Origin: Branchiostoma belcheri
Taxonomy: Eukaryota; Chordata; Leptocardii; Amphioxiformes; Branchiostomatidae
Length of the DNA: 64,000 nucleotides
Reading direction: 5' to 3'
Assembly: GCF_001625305.1 (NCBI RefSeq)
Contig: NW_017803824.1
Location: 1,886,960 to 1,950,959, forward strand
Below are positions 45,004 to 59,400 of the stretch, in pieces. The notes under the pieces were generated by a model. It had not been told where the DNA came from. It saw nothing but the letters and a program-made list of their open reading frames with translations, and made no database searches. The position numbers and the translations under genes were made by a program. Numbering within the stretch: the stretch's first letter is position 1; each line of letters opens with the position of its first letter.

Positions 45004-47459
45004 GCTTTCTTTCGAGGTTTGTACTGAGATGACAGCCGTCCCTCCCAAGCTCCACATGGCTTTTCCACACGGTTTGATGCCCTACCATCACATCAAAGGT
45101 ACAGTAAATCTTTCAAAGACACAAACACAAAAATGTTCAGAGTATTACTCTTAAGTTATAGATATTTCATCCTGAATAATATCTATTTATATGCCACGTA
45201 CAGTGAGGTAAACTATCCAGTGCTATTGCTTTAAGTGAAAAGTACCCTTCAAAATACAAGTACTTGATGGTTCCATACAAAACCTTGTTGACTTCTGGAT
45301 TGGAATCATTGTGTAAACAGTTTATTTTGTTACCGACCCTGTACAGACTGGGACTGGTTAAAAGTGTTTGGACAGGTTTTCTGAGAAACTGAATTCTAAA
45401 GAAACTCAACTCATTTGAAAAGCTGGGCAACAAATTATTTCCTAGTGGATGTCAGGACAACTTTTCTCAAGAAACCAGCTCCACTGTGGATACAAGTTTT
45501 AACCAAACTAGAGCCATGTTTCTGCACATGATGTTGTTTCAGACACAGCTTACAGAGAACCCAAATCAAACCTTTCAAGTCCCAGTCTCAACAAGGTTTT
45601 AACTGTATATTGATGGTTGATGTCATGGCATGTATAACAGACAACCCCTTAACATGTAAAAGATTCAGTTGTCAGTGGCTTGTGACATTTATCTAGGAAC
45701 TGCTGTGCTCGAGACTGATGCAGAACACTCAACTATCCCATACCCTGCCTGGTCCTCTGGGAACAGTGGCTACAATATTTACAGTTAATCTGACAAAAGT
45801 ACATTCGTGCTAAGCAACCCAAAACATTTTCAACAACTTGTTGGTACATTCAAATAGTGACAGTTATTCAACAACACGATGTTTGTATCTTATTTTTTTG
45901 TCTCTGAATCATGACAACATAGGATTCAACTAAAAGAAATGGATCATGATTTTGTTCCCTCTAAGCCAGCTCGGCTGATTCCACAAATAAGGATACATTT
46001 TTTTCAATCATCACTGATCCCTTAAAGACCTTCATAAATGAAAAATACAAAGAAATCACCATTGGCATTAAAAAGAAATCATTACATGTCATACATCTTA
46101 CGCACGCCTCAAGTAATGTTGACACTGTTAACAACGGTCATACAATCTTAACATCATTGAAATAGCTGGAAGAAGTCACTACACATGACTAGAAATTCCA
46201 GTTTGGTTATGATGCAATAAATGACAAAGTAAAATCATAAAATAACAGGGCTTTTCCCCTTTCAAATCATAAAACAATGTACAACATCATTAAACATTGC
46301 ACCAAAAATATAACAGGTATAAAACGAAACAATACAAAAAACGGCAAGTAAACTTCATAATACCTTGATACAAGATTATACTTACTAAAACACTGTAACG
46401 TTACTTGTACGAGAAACAAAACCATCTGTCAACTCTTAGTTTTTACTTCGATCTAATATTTGCACAACGTTCTAAGCATATGTCTACCAGAAAAGCCTTG
46501 TTGTCAACACTGTTCAGAACACATCTGTCATGACCTGATACCTACAGCAATAGACCATGAAATGGCCATACCAAGTTATTTACATACACGTCCATGCCAA
46601 TGGTATCTCCTTAGTGAACTCTGTCGTCCCTACTTTACCTCCCAAAGACTAACTAGTCACAAGTTACAGCTACATTAGTATATACAACTTCCTTTAAGTC
46701 ATATTTTTGCCCTTTTCTTATATAGGATTCTTGTTTAACTATACATATATCCAGCAAACCCTTGGGTAGGTATAGTACTTGGCAGGACACTGGGGTTATG
46801 CATAGAGGTATAGATTCTACATGTCGTTACAGTAAATATAGTCTCTCATTCGCAAGCACATTCCACCCTGTGGTGTATGTAGTACTCTTTACCCCTGCCT
46901 TTCAACCAATTGGGGCATTCCACAACATCACTGTAAGCATTCCTTTGGTAGCTACGATATGGTGTTCGTCATCACGGGAAGTTTTTAAAAACCTCTGCTT
47001 CAAAGTTTATGTTAAGTTATAGGAATCAGCACCAAAGAACAAGCAGCTCACGGTCGGACAACTTTAAAGCAAGCATTGGAGGACGCAACAATACTGAGAG
47101 AAGCACACTGGATTTAACTGTCTGCAGCTAGACAACAATCATTACTTTGTCAGACAACAGCACACAACAACACATCACACAAAGATCTTTATATACAGGT
47201 ATATTTGGTGCATTTCTGTTCTTGTGAACATGTTCCCAGTTGGAGGGTGACATTATAGCTTCACCCTGTCCGTTCACGATTTCTTTGACTACCTATTGCC
47301 ACTGTCGTAACATATCTACATACATAAGTTGGCCACTGGTGTCATGTCAAGATGCTTCTCTTTTTTTTCTGTATTTTCCTGTTGGACCTCTCACTGGCAC
47401 TACTGATCCTACTATACAGACAGTACCTACAGTCAAACGTTCTCTATGTATGTACAGGT

Positions 47460-50400
47460 TTAGGTAGAGAGAGGTCGACATGTGCTTGTTGTTGTGTTCT
47501 GTAAGTTCTCCGTACACAACAGATCAGAAGAAGCTGTGCTCCCAGCGCTAACTGAGCTACCGATGCTGTCCCCGCTCATGTTCCTGTGCCTCATGAGCGG
47601 GTTGGGGATGATTGTCCTGGTTTTGTTTGTAATGTTGGCCACCTCCGTATCCAAGTCCTCGGACGAGCTGCTACTGTTGTTCTTGCTGAGGGGAGGTAGC
47701 CCCACGTTCGCCCGCATCTCGTTAACGATGGAGAAGTTCAGCTCTTCCTCAATGAGGCAGTTGTCGGGGAGAAGCCTGCGCAGCTTGGTGACAGTGTTGA
47801 GGAGGGCGGCCCGCTCGATCTCCAGGGTCTGCACGCTGGAGCGCAGCTTGTTCTGCTCTGACTGAAGACTGGCAACTGTGGCTTCCAAACTGAAATCAAC
47901 AAGATTGTACTGTCAGTCAGTCTCAAAAGACTATGACTTTAACTGCGGAAACAAACCAAACAGGATGGCTCAGTTCTCAAAAAACGTCCAAAATTTAAGT
48001 TCCTTGTTCACGGGGCCTGCTTGGCAGTAGTGGCAGTGTGTCGTCTGTGCCCACAAAGTAACCAGTACTACCCGGTAGTGTCAGAAAGTGTTGAATTTCT
48101 CATCATACATCAGCCACAGAATATACAGTTGTCACAATAGCGATCATACACAAGTTTGTTTTTGGCTTCCAAGCTGAAATCAACAAGATTACTGATTTAG
48201 CCTCTGTATATGTACACTTGAAGAAGACACACAGGCGAAAACGGTCGTGTTACAGGCTGAATAAAAGTTCTAAACGGGAACTATATGTGGCTCCAGATGT
48301 CTTACTAAGGGACGACTGCGTGTGCGAGATGTCGGTTAGGTTGAGGAATGAATCCCCTCTACCTTTACAACAACATTATTGGGGTTAGAAGGTGGAATTT
48401 CTCATCATACATCAGCCACAGTATATGCAGTTGTCACGATAGCGATCATACACAAGTTTGTTTTTGTATCTAGCTATCTTACAGACTATTTGATCTGGAT
48501 AAGAATAGATTGTTTACCTGTGAATACTGCTGTGTGATGTCTGGAGCTTTTCCAACAGCTCCATGTTCTGTCTCTTCAGGTTGCGATTGGCCTGCTCCAG
48601 CTTTTCCATCCTGTCGACATCCCCCCTCTGGGGAGAGCTGATCATCTCCTCCTGCAGGACGTGGTACTCCACCTCGTAGGCGTGAAGCTGCTTGGAGATG
48701 TCCAGCTCAAATGCCTACAAAATAAAAATAAAAATAAAAATCTTTGATTAGGGCTCTCTTGTACTGGTTAGGTTTGTAGAGTTTTGGAGGGGATTTTGTT
48801 GTGGGATGTCAGAACTCAAAATACATGTACCACCTCCATCTCAAATGCCTGCAAAATAAAATAAAAATATTTGATTGGGGCTCTCTTGTTTCCTGACCGA
48901 CCATAGAAAAAACTGTCCACCCCAGGCTTTTTTTGTGTGTGTGTGGACCGCTGAAAGGGACATAAATTTTTTGGGCTGATCGATCACTTCTAGCTCCATG
49001 ATCTGACCTGAGTGATGAAATGTTGTACAATCAGTTTTTTAACATTGACATTGAAAATATAATTGTCCTCATGCAAGTTTGACTTTGTTAAACTGTATTG
49101 TATAAGTTGGATCACTACAGATCGTCAAAGTCTAAAAGAAAAAGAAAAATATAATCCCTACCTACCGACCCCAATTTTTCAGGACTGAAACTGGACTGGT
49201 GCAGATAATTTTCAATATGCAGAAAAAGTAATTTCGAGCCCTGACGATTCAAATTCTGTTTCTAAAAGTGACAGTGTGGACTTACTCTAGTGATGACCTT
49301 CTCCATGCTGACCATGCCCAGGGCTGGCAGCTGGTTCTTGATGAAGTCCACGATGTTCTCGAACCCCTGACAGGCCATGATCAGGTCCTCATGGTCGCCC
49401 AGCAGCGTCAGGGCCACCTTAAAGATCACGTCTGTTCCTTGGAGGAATATCAGATCTGGGGGAAAATATATGCAGAATTATCATACAGCAAAGATATCAC
49501 ACCCGTATCATGTTATATAATCTTGCAATAAAACTGCTTTTCTCTTGACTGACTTAACTGTCACTGACGAGAGGCAGTGGATGCCACTTGAAATGTCTGA
49601 TCGTTTCCCAAAATCATATCCAGTTGCCCCAAAACATGGGGTTGAGAGTGACTGTTGGGGGTCCTTCTGATATTTTTATAGATTTTTGCAAAGTTATTCC
49701 ATCAAGGTTGACGGATTGATTAAAAAAAAATTTCTGTCACATGCCACAAAGTTCCTGTAATTGACAAAAAAACTGGTGTTGGCTAGAGCCTGGTCCTCAT
49801 TCTCAAATCATGACTGTTCCCCTTACCGAACACTCTAGTGACGAAGCCCAGTGGGAACTGTGAGGCGAAGAGCGTGAGGAACCACGGCGCGGCGTAGAGC
49901 GTGGGGGCGATGTCGTTCTTCTCCAGGTGCTCGTACAGCTCGCGGTGGTTGTCGTGCAGCAGGCGAGACAGCTGGTACATCTGGATCTGAGATAGCGGGG
50001 CAAAATTCTTACATCTATACCAATACAGACTCACCAATACCATCCCTTGTTTTTTACTCACGATAGTTTAATGCAAATAATGCTGTTTTATGACATGTGC
50101 CAAGTCGTGCAGCAGGCGAGACAGCTGGTACATCTGGATCTGAGATAGCGGGGCAAAATTCTTACAGTCAGGATGATTTAAGTAATACTTAATCTATACC
50201 AATACAGACTCGGTAATAGCATCACTGATGTCAGCGAAGGCTAGACATCCAGGTGAAAGATATGCCAAAAAAACAGTTACTCACGCAACTGGACACTGAC
50301 GAAAGGTAGTGGATGCTACCTGAAATGTCTTGACCATTTCCAAAATCATATCCAGTTGCTTGAGTAACTGTTTTTTTTTTTTGCGCAAAATTCTTACAGT

Positions 50401-53400
50401 CAGGATGATATACTCACACCTCATCTATACTGATACAGACTCAGCAATACCATCCCTTACGTTGGTAACGGTTAGACTTACAGGTTATAAGATACACCAA
50501 AGAAACTGTTACTCATGCAACTGCATATTGAATGACACTGACGAAAGGTAGTGGATGCTACCTGAAACATCAGACCATTTCCAAAATCATATCCAGTTGC
50601 TTGAGTAACTGTTTTTTTTTTGCACAAAATTCTTACAGTCAGGATGATATACTCACACCTCATCCACAGCAATAAAATACCCCGTTATCTTATGATATGT
50701 GCCAAGTTTTTACAACACAATACTCTTTGTGGCTAACACAGTTGGCATACAGGTGTCATACTTAGATGTTATATTTGACTCTAAATCATTTGAAGTCAAA
50801 TCATTTCAATTCAGACATTCTGTAAAAAGTAGGTACCCTGAGACTGCAGTGAATTTTGCATTTATTAATAAGTAACTGTGATTTACTGGAAAAAAACATG
50901 TTAGTTACCACCATAGACTTAAACACTATGATACTGATCTCAAAGCAGGTGTTTTGGTGGCCGCAAAAGACAGTATCAAATTGGCCAGGGAGTATCCATT
51001 AGCCAGCCAGTACCACCCTTCGCTGACCAATGGACACTCCTCTGGCCAATGGATACTGCCTTGCCACTGTATGACCTGCCAAGAGATTACCAAAATACAG
51101 CAAAAGAATTTGGAGCAATGAGATGTAGAGGAGCTGCTGTACCTGCAGTGCCACCATGTCAGGTCTGTACTGCCGTCTGAAGCCCAGCTGGTACATACTG
51201 AAGGTCAGCATGTGGAACGCCTCCTCCTCTGTCATCTGTGAAAAGAAACAGAAATATGGGTAATGTAAGGAACCTGAAGACCACACAAACGATGTTGGCT
51301 GCCTATACTAAAGAAGAAGAAGAACTACATTTGTACAATTTATGGATGAAATCTGGATGTACATTCAATTTGATCAATTTGATTTCAAAATAGAACAGAA
51401 ATAAAATTTTGCTGTTTTCAACAAACAGGCAATACTATTAATACAAATTTTAAGTATCTGCATCTGTATTACAGTATTCTGTATCTGTATGGCTGGTATA
51501 AACGCCCTTTGGTGTAACACACCAGCTTTGCAGGCACGCGGTGTGACGACAGCTGGCTACGTTACACCAAATGACTTGTTACACCTAACCTTTGAAGATC
51601 TAACTCTAAACATTGTTTAAAGCTATCTTATGATAATGACCCTACTGTCTTTGGTGACTTGTGATGTGCTGTGTGACTTACATGCATGAGCAGGATGCCT
51701 GCGACGAAGCTGAGTCCCTGACAGTACCCCACCTCCCTGTCCAGCAGTGAGTAGGCCTTCAGCAGGTTAAACAGGGCCAGCTGTCCCGCACCCAGCTGTG
51801 TGGAGAAGTATGCATGGCTCGGGAAGGTGCGGCCTGGAAAAAGAAACAATTCTTAACTTTTAGCTAACATCTTAAAATCAAGGCTGTCTGAAGAACAAGT
51901 GGCTGGGAAAGCACATTGCAGAAGGTACTGCACCTGCGATTTTTCATGGTTTTTCATTGGACGTTTTATCAATGTTATTTCATTGCAGACGATATCTTTT
52001 CCAACACAATAATTGAAAACTATAGATGTCATCCTTAAGTACCCAAATACGACCTTAAATGAGATGCTCTGCAAAAGTGCTTTGCACAGGTTTCCGCAGT
52101 CACAAAATATTCTGCCAACGTGCTGACTGGATATTATACCATTCATGGTTGAAGATAACACACATGAGTTACTTTGCAACAAATGAAGTATAACAGACTT
52201 CCAATATTGAAGTCATTCTGGAGCATATAACAGACCATTCAACAGCGCCACCTACCTAAATCAATGAGAATGGCATGCTGGTGTGATGTGAGTTGTCTGA
52301 TGAGTTCCTCGTAGGGGATTTCTGGAGGAGCGTTGCTGTGCTTGTTCCTGAGCTGGTACTGCTCGGCCAGGAGTCTCCAGATCTCTCCACGGCGCACTTT
52401 GGGTACACCTGGACAGAACGTGAGAGAAAACATTGTGGTTTATGGTAGTTTATTATGAAACAACTCTCCTTTAGCTGCCCACCGTGGGTGACAGCTATTC
52501 TTCCAGGAGAGGGTGAAGTACATAAGAACATCAACATACAATTACATAACGTTACATTACATACATTTATTTAAAAAAGACAAATGTGTAACATCGTTTG
52601 ACACTTTGACTATTACTATTTAACATCACTACAGAACCCTTTTAACCATGTCATGTATAAATTTCTTCTACAACATATATAGAAATTTGCCTGAATGTAC
52701 AAGTAAGTTCACAATGATGTTATGACATGTATTTAATGATACAATATAGGCAATTTGTGTTCCAGCATATTGTTCTTGGCTGCCCTTGTCTGAAGATGGT
52801 GAGGCCTAGTGAAACTAGTTGGTTCTATGCACCACGAGCAAGACGATGAGTGAGTAAGTGTAATCTTGTCTGTTGTCATGGCTATATTCTGGTAACCATA
52901 CTAACTAACCAACTCACCAGCTCTGACGACAGCCAGCAGCTCGTCAGGGTTGAACTTGACCTCTGCCCTGTTGGGAGTTCCCAGCATGCCGTCCCACATG
53001 ACCAGGGTGTTCTTGGAGCAGGGCAGGATCACGTCGTAGTCCAGCTTGGTGCGTTTGGTCTCCACCGCATCCATACGGGCTGTGGGAGGGAGAACAGAAC
53101 ATCTGGTCACATGGGTTGATCTTTACCACACAAGTAGTGCTGTGTACCTAAACCCATGTTCATGTCCAGGTCTGGATTCAAGTCCAGAGGTTCAGATACG
53201 GATTCGAACCTCTGGACCTAAACCCAGGGCATATGCAAAATAGAGAAGGGACTGCTCAGTGAACATTTCCCAATGGAAAATGGGGCATCTTTATGCAAAA
53301 TTTTGTAGCGAGTGCTGCACTTGTAGGGTTTAGAAGCAAGATATGTTGTTTTCTGGGCATGTCTGGGTAAAACTGTGGCCACATTATTTACCAAGGCCGA

Positions 53401-56400
53401 CACTTGATGATGCCCAATGCCAATGTTTTCTTGATCTTTTAGGATACAAGATTTGGAAAATATAGATGGGATGTCGTTCATGAATACCCAAAAACAACCT
53501 TGAGACATTCTGACGAACATTATGGCAACATTAAAGATTTCCGTTTTTGACATTGATAAAACATAACCATATACCAGTGAAGATACAAACAACGGGTGCA
53601 TAAAGTGCCCAATGAATGCTGTGAACATGCTGTGCACAAAAAACACTGCTCTTTCTGTTATCGTGGTGCAAAAGCAGGATGAAATTAATTGTGCACACAA
53701 AAATAGACCTCACAGCAAACGTGACGAAACACCACCAACCGATCAAAATTTATGCAAAAAATATCCATCGAGACTTACTGGTGTCAAACGAAGCTGAATG
53801 AGGCAAAATGGCACCTAAACAATGGAAAAACAAATATCAAAGAAAGTGAGGAAGGCATGTCAACATGCAGATTCCTGACACCCTTCCTCATGAAAAAGAT
53901 ATAGCAGGTATAAGTGGATGCAAAAGCAGTGCAAGCCGAGTACCTAAAAGATCCAAAATCAAGGATAGAATGGGGAGTTGGGGACTATTCTGAAGATAAC
54001 GACAGTGCCAAATTGGCAAGTTAAAACTTATCTCCAAGCAGATCTTTTGGTCGCTAGAAGACAGTATGAAATTTGCAAGACAGCACCATTGGCACGGCAG
54101 TATCCAATATGTCACCCAAATGGCTGCTGAATAAAGAAAGAAAAAAAGCAGAAGAAAAAAAGAAGACCTGATAAAAATGCCTAAAAAATAAGCCGAAAAC
54201 ATAAAAAATAAGTTGAAGCCTATACCTCTGCTTGGAGAGTAGGTTAAAACAGACAGCAAAGTAGATAATGGTTGTACAATGGTCTCACACCATGCTTTAT
54301 ACAAGCTTGGGGGGAAATGTCATGGGGCAAAATATCAATCCAGTACCACCCACACAGCTTTTATGTACAGCAAATAATGTAATTCTTATCGTAAGATGTC
54401 TGATGTATCCCTTGTACATATTACGGGCAGTGCCCTTCAGAAAGAGGATTACAACAGAAGGCGGAAATACGTATGACAGACCCGCAAAATAACCAAAGGA
54501 GAGTCACCATTTGGCTTCGACAACATTTTATGCACTGACAATTTCTAAGAAACAGTGCTGAATGGAAATGTTACCAGTATTAATGGTCTATAGAGATGCT
54601 TAGGACCCTGAGTCACCTTTTCAGGTCAAGGAGAATACTGAACAACCCTAGCCTGGTAGGTTCTTCTGCCATTTTGTTTTCTTTTTCCTTCATTTTCACA
54701 AAGCTTAGAGTACATCATATGCAGTCCAGTTCAACTTCAAATACTATTGTCAAGTTATGCAAGCATACTGTTCAGTCATGCGAATCTGACTAACAGATAT
54801 GCTTTAAACCATGTCAAGAAATTTTTTTGAAATACAATGTAGCTGTAAAGGCTTCAGACAGAGTAGACAAAAATATCATTTTCTTTCACTCTGGGTATTA
54901 AGATGAAAGTGTTAGACTGTTAATAGCAAAAACATGTTGTTTGCAGGTATCTAATGGTAATGGTGAATGTGAAATGGTGTTTCCAGTGCTACTATCATGA
55001 CAAAGTGCTAGAGCTGTGTACCTAAACAAATTTTAGGTACAGGTACAGGTACACAGGTTTAGGTACAGGTCCGGACCTGAACCTGTACCTGAACAATTCG
55101 ACCAATTTATATGCTCTTCTGAACTCCTTCAATAACAAAAAAACATAAATAAACTTGATAGTTAAGGTTTATTCTTTGTTTATGGCGAATGCTCAGATAA
55201 AATATAGGCAAAACTAAGATGTTTTTGTTTTCATGAACACACTGTCCTTACACAGGCACCCATTGTTAACCAGCTATTTAAACATTTGAGGTCACCAATA
55301 GGCATAAAATTAGTGTGAAATTGTTTAGGTACAGTACCGGTACTGAGGGATTAGGTATTTTGGACCTGTACCTAATCAATTTTTCCGGTACAGTATCGGT
55401 ACTGCGTACCGGTACACAGCTCTACAAAGTGCTATTACACCATGAGCTTACCTGGAAAAATCACAATAGACGACAGACAGAAAAACACAAAACTTCCTTA
55501 AGGCAGCAAAAAGACAGAGACACTACTATAAGAGAGTGACATACAGTACATCAAGAAACACAGATACACCTCAAGTATTGGAACAAAGGGAAAATTTTAA
55601 AAGAAAAAACAGATCCAAAGTTACACCATGTGTAAGGAACATACTGGTCATTATCAAAAGTGGTGAAAAAAAAAGAAACCCATACCATAAGGTGAATCTC
55701 AACAATAAAAAAGATCACAGATACATTCCTAAATATACAGAGGACCAAGTTTCTATTTTGTGGAATCCAGTCAAGCAGCATGCATAAATGAAGCACCTCG
55801 AAGCACCCTAGCCATTGACAGATGCAAGCATCGCAAGATATAAAACACCTCCATGCATAGATTATATAGCAGTACTGATAACAGTTATGAGCACCATAGG
55901 GCAACAGATGCTACAAACTCTATCGCTTGCATTCATCAAGGATGCTGGCAGCTTTTGTAAACGGTGCAATTATAACACATCAAGAGAAGCATTTAACTCT
56001 ATGGGGACCAAGATGGATCTCACACTGGGAGAGTAAAATTACCTGTCAAGGGACACTTCCTGGCATTTCAAAGGTACTGTACACTACTGCAAAATCATGT
56101 TTCGTCAATTTTTGATATGAGGTCCAACAGGCACAATTGTTGTTTGAGATACATTGTACTATGATCCTTTCTGAGTCAACCAAATAAATGTCAAGAAGAT
56201 CTTTTTTCCTGATTGAATGAAGAATCCTTTCAAATCCTGAATAGAAAAAAAGCTGTGTACCACACAAGTGACAAGGCTGTTTTGTTTTCTGGTTTAGCAA
56301 CAGGCAAGGATTTGTACATGAATAGGGAGGGGGCGAGTGGGTCTGAAATCACAAAGAATTAGCTACAGGCAACTTATTAGACTGTGATTGGTTGCTTTAT

Positions 56401-59400
56401 TGTTCAAACACAGTAGATTGGCCTTGCAGCCACGGCTGAATTGCGCCAAGCTTTGCAATAAAAATTCAACTACATTAAAACCAACAAGGAACATTATCAA
56501 ACACAACCAGCAAAAAAAATAACACTTGCAAGATGAACACAAGTACCTTTGAGGTTGACGTTTTCTCGCTCCATTCTGATGAGTAAGATCTGCTCCATGA
56601 TGGCTTTCTTCCACAGCGCTCGCAGCTCTTCCCGTGTTCTCTTTCTCGGCTTCTCCTCGCTGCGCAGCTTGGGGCTGGCCTCCGGCGTGGTCAGGGTCTC
56701 ATCCAGCTCATGCACATCTGTGGGAAATCAAGTGGGTTGTAATCGTAACAGTAACATAGCATTTCTTCATCAGGTTGGTAGAGTATAGGATATACATTGT
56801 ACATGTAGGGGTTTTCTTCTACACAACCAAACTTGTAATCGTAACAGTAACATAGCATTTTTTCATCAGGTTGGTAGAGTATAGGATATACATTGTACAT
56901 GTAGGGGTTTTCTTCTACACAACCAAACTTGTCCTACCTTGCTTACATTTCCGTGTGTATCAGACACCTTCCTCAGAGCTTCTGATTGGAGTTCTGCTTC
57001 TCGTCACTATGTGTAGCCGATATAGCGGTAAGAAGCAGAACTCCAGTCAGAAGATCTGAGAAGTATCCGATAGACACCGAAACATAAGCAAGGTGAGACA
57101 ATACTGGTTGTGTAAAAGAAAACCCCTATATCCAACGCAACATATGGTTTACATTTCTGCTAATTTGCATTAACATTAACCTGCTGATTTCTATGCAATA
57201 TGTGGTCTGCATTGCTCGAGAATAACCAGTTTGAGATCTAGAGGCGAACAACAAGAAGATTTTAAGGATGGAATTTCCCTTTTCCTTTCTTCTTCTGGAG
57301 AAGTTTGGTTGGATGGAATTTGGCAAAGAGCATCTTACATTTAATCCAAATGAACCCAAAATAGTAACGTGAACTTTTTTCATACTAAGCTGGTTAAACC
57401 TTTGTATTGGAAATGTTTGGCAAGGACTTTACGTTTATTGTTTACTTTGATCTAATCAAGCCTTGAGGGACACATAGGAAACCTTTTTGACTGTGACAAC
57501 ACAATTTATCTCTACCATCCTACATCCATGGATAGATAAGTGAAAGATACACAACAATGTCATGGCAATGGTATCCACATTGTATGACACAATGAGGGAG
57601 TTAAGTCACCAGATAGAACACATACACGAAATCTTCACCAAACAATGACAAAAACATCACCTTGAAATGTGGTAGCAAGAACAATGTTAGAACACAACAT
57701 AACAAAGCACAACATTTGTAATGATTGATATGATTGGAGAAAGCAAGAGGAATCAACATGGGTGATGCCCAATCACGTACACCGATACATACACAAGGTA
57801 CCTGGCATTGTGTTATTCCGGCCGGGTGTGACCACCCGGGTGAAGATGGCCTGTCTCCACGACATTCGTCTGCGCGGGGTGTACCCCTGGGGCGTGTCGG
57901 GGGGCGATGAGATGCTCTGATGTAGTCTGAAGGTTTGCAAAAAACACTTAATTCTTCTGAATGGCATTTTGCTACATTACAGGCCAACTATTTTGGTTAA
58001 AGCTCTCACTACAACTAGACTAGCTCGACACACATGAACGAAGCCACTTTCTTGTTGGTTTTAGAACAATATTTCCATGATAGTGTATCACAAAGGCAGG
58101 AGTGGTTTGTTCTATCTTTCCTTGGCAACCAGTTCTAGAACACCTAAAGATAAATTCAATGTTAGACAGTTGACTGTTGTCCACCTTCTGTTGCTTGACT
58201 AAATGTAATCATGTCTTGTCCCGTGTAAATGTATGCCGGGCCCCATTGGAAAGCAGCTCCTACTAGCTGAATGGGCTACCCAGCCATTTTATGATGAAAT
58301 AATCAAATAGATGAATACTAAAGATGTTTGAAGCTAGTTCTCACCTGCTTACGTTTCAATGTCTATCAGACACCTTCCTCAGAGCTTCTGACGTGTTTTT
58401 GGTACACCTACTTTGGCGATAAATAGCGGCGAGTTGCAGAACTCCAGTCAGAAGCTCTGAGGAAGGTGTCTGATAGACATTGAAACGTAAGCAGGTGAGA
58501 ACCTTACTGGTTGTGTAAGAAGAAAATTCTATACCCTAAGTATCTTCCAACCTGACGAAATTATTTACGGGAGTTCTAACCTTTGTTTGCTCCCATTTGA
58601 GCTGTCAGACAGACTGTCCTTGCTGGATGATCTGGAGGCGAGCGGCGATGACTTGATGTCCTTCATGATGTTACGCCTGGGCGGGACGTGGTCCAGCGTG
58701 TTACTGCGTTTTCTCAGCTGGAACGGCGAGTCCTCAAGGTCAAACTTCTGTTCCACCTCCTTGCCTGGGGTGGGGGGCGCGGACGTGGGGGGGCCAGGGG
58801 AGTCTTCCACTAGTCTCAGTGGAGGGGGGATGTTGGATGGGTTCTGGAAAAGGGAAAAACAGGTAAGTTTAAAAAGCACTGTGTATTTAAAGGTTTCATA
58901 AAGTCTGGGTCCACCATGCGTTGTGTTGCTCATGCTGAGTTAATTTGTTTCTTACCCTCAACCCTTACACTTGCTTGTACATTAGGCTGCAAATCTGGAT
59001 TCGCCGTATTACATCCCAAATTCCTTGCAATGCGAATCAAAGGAAAAATGACAATGTCATCCGTCTCTTCTACCTTGGTTCCTTGTCAATGTGGTAATGC
59101 CTATAGTTTGTTAAAGGTTTGTTAGATAAATCTCAGGTAATGCCATTGTTGGTGAGTTTTTTCTAGTGACTTTGAGTGATAGTTATTACCCAAGTTTCAA
59201 TTTCATAGGCAGCCTTCTACGTGCAATTTGAGTTCCTGTTTGTTCTGATTGAAAGGTCTGTTTGTTTCTTGTTGCAGAGTAGACAAGCATAGTACATTTT
59301 ATAATGCCTCAGTTAAAATCACAACAATTGATGCCTTAGTCACTGCCTTCCAACATGTCTATGATTACTCTACACATTATAAGAGAGCAGTTGAGAAAGA

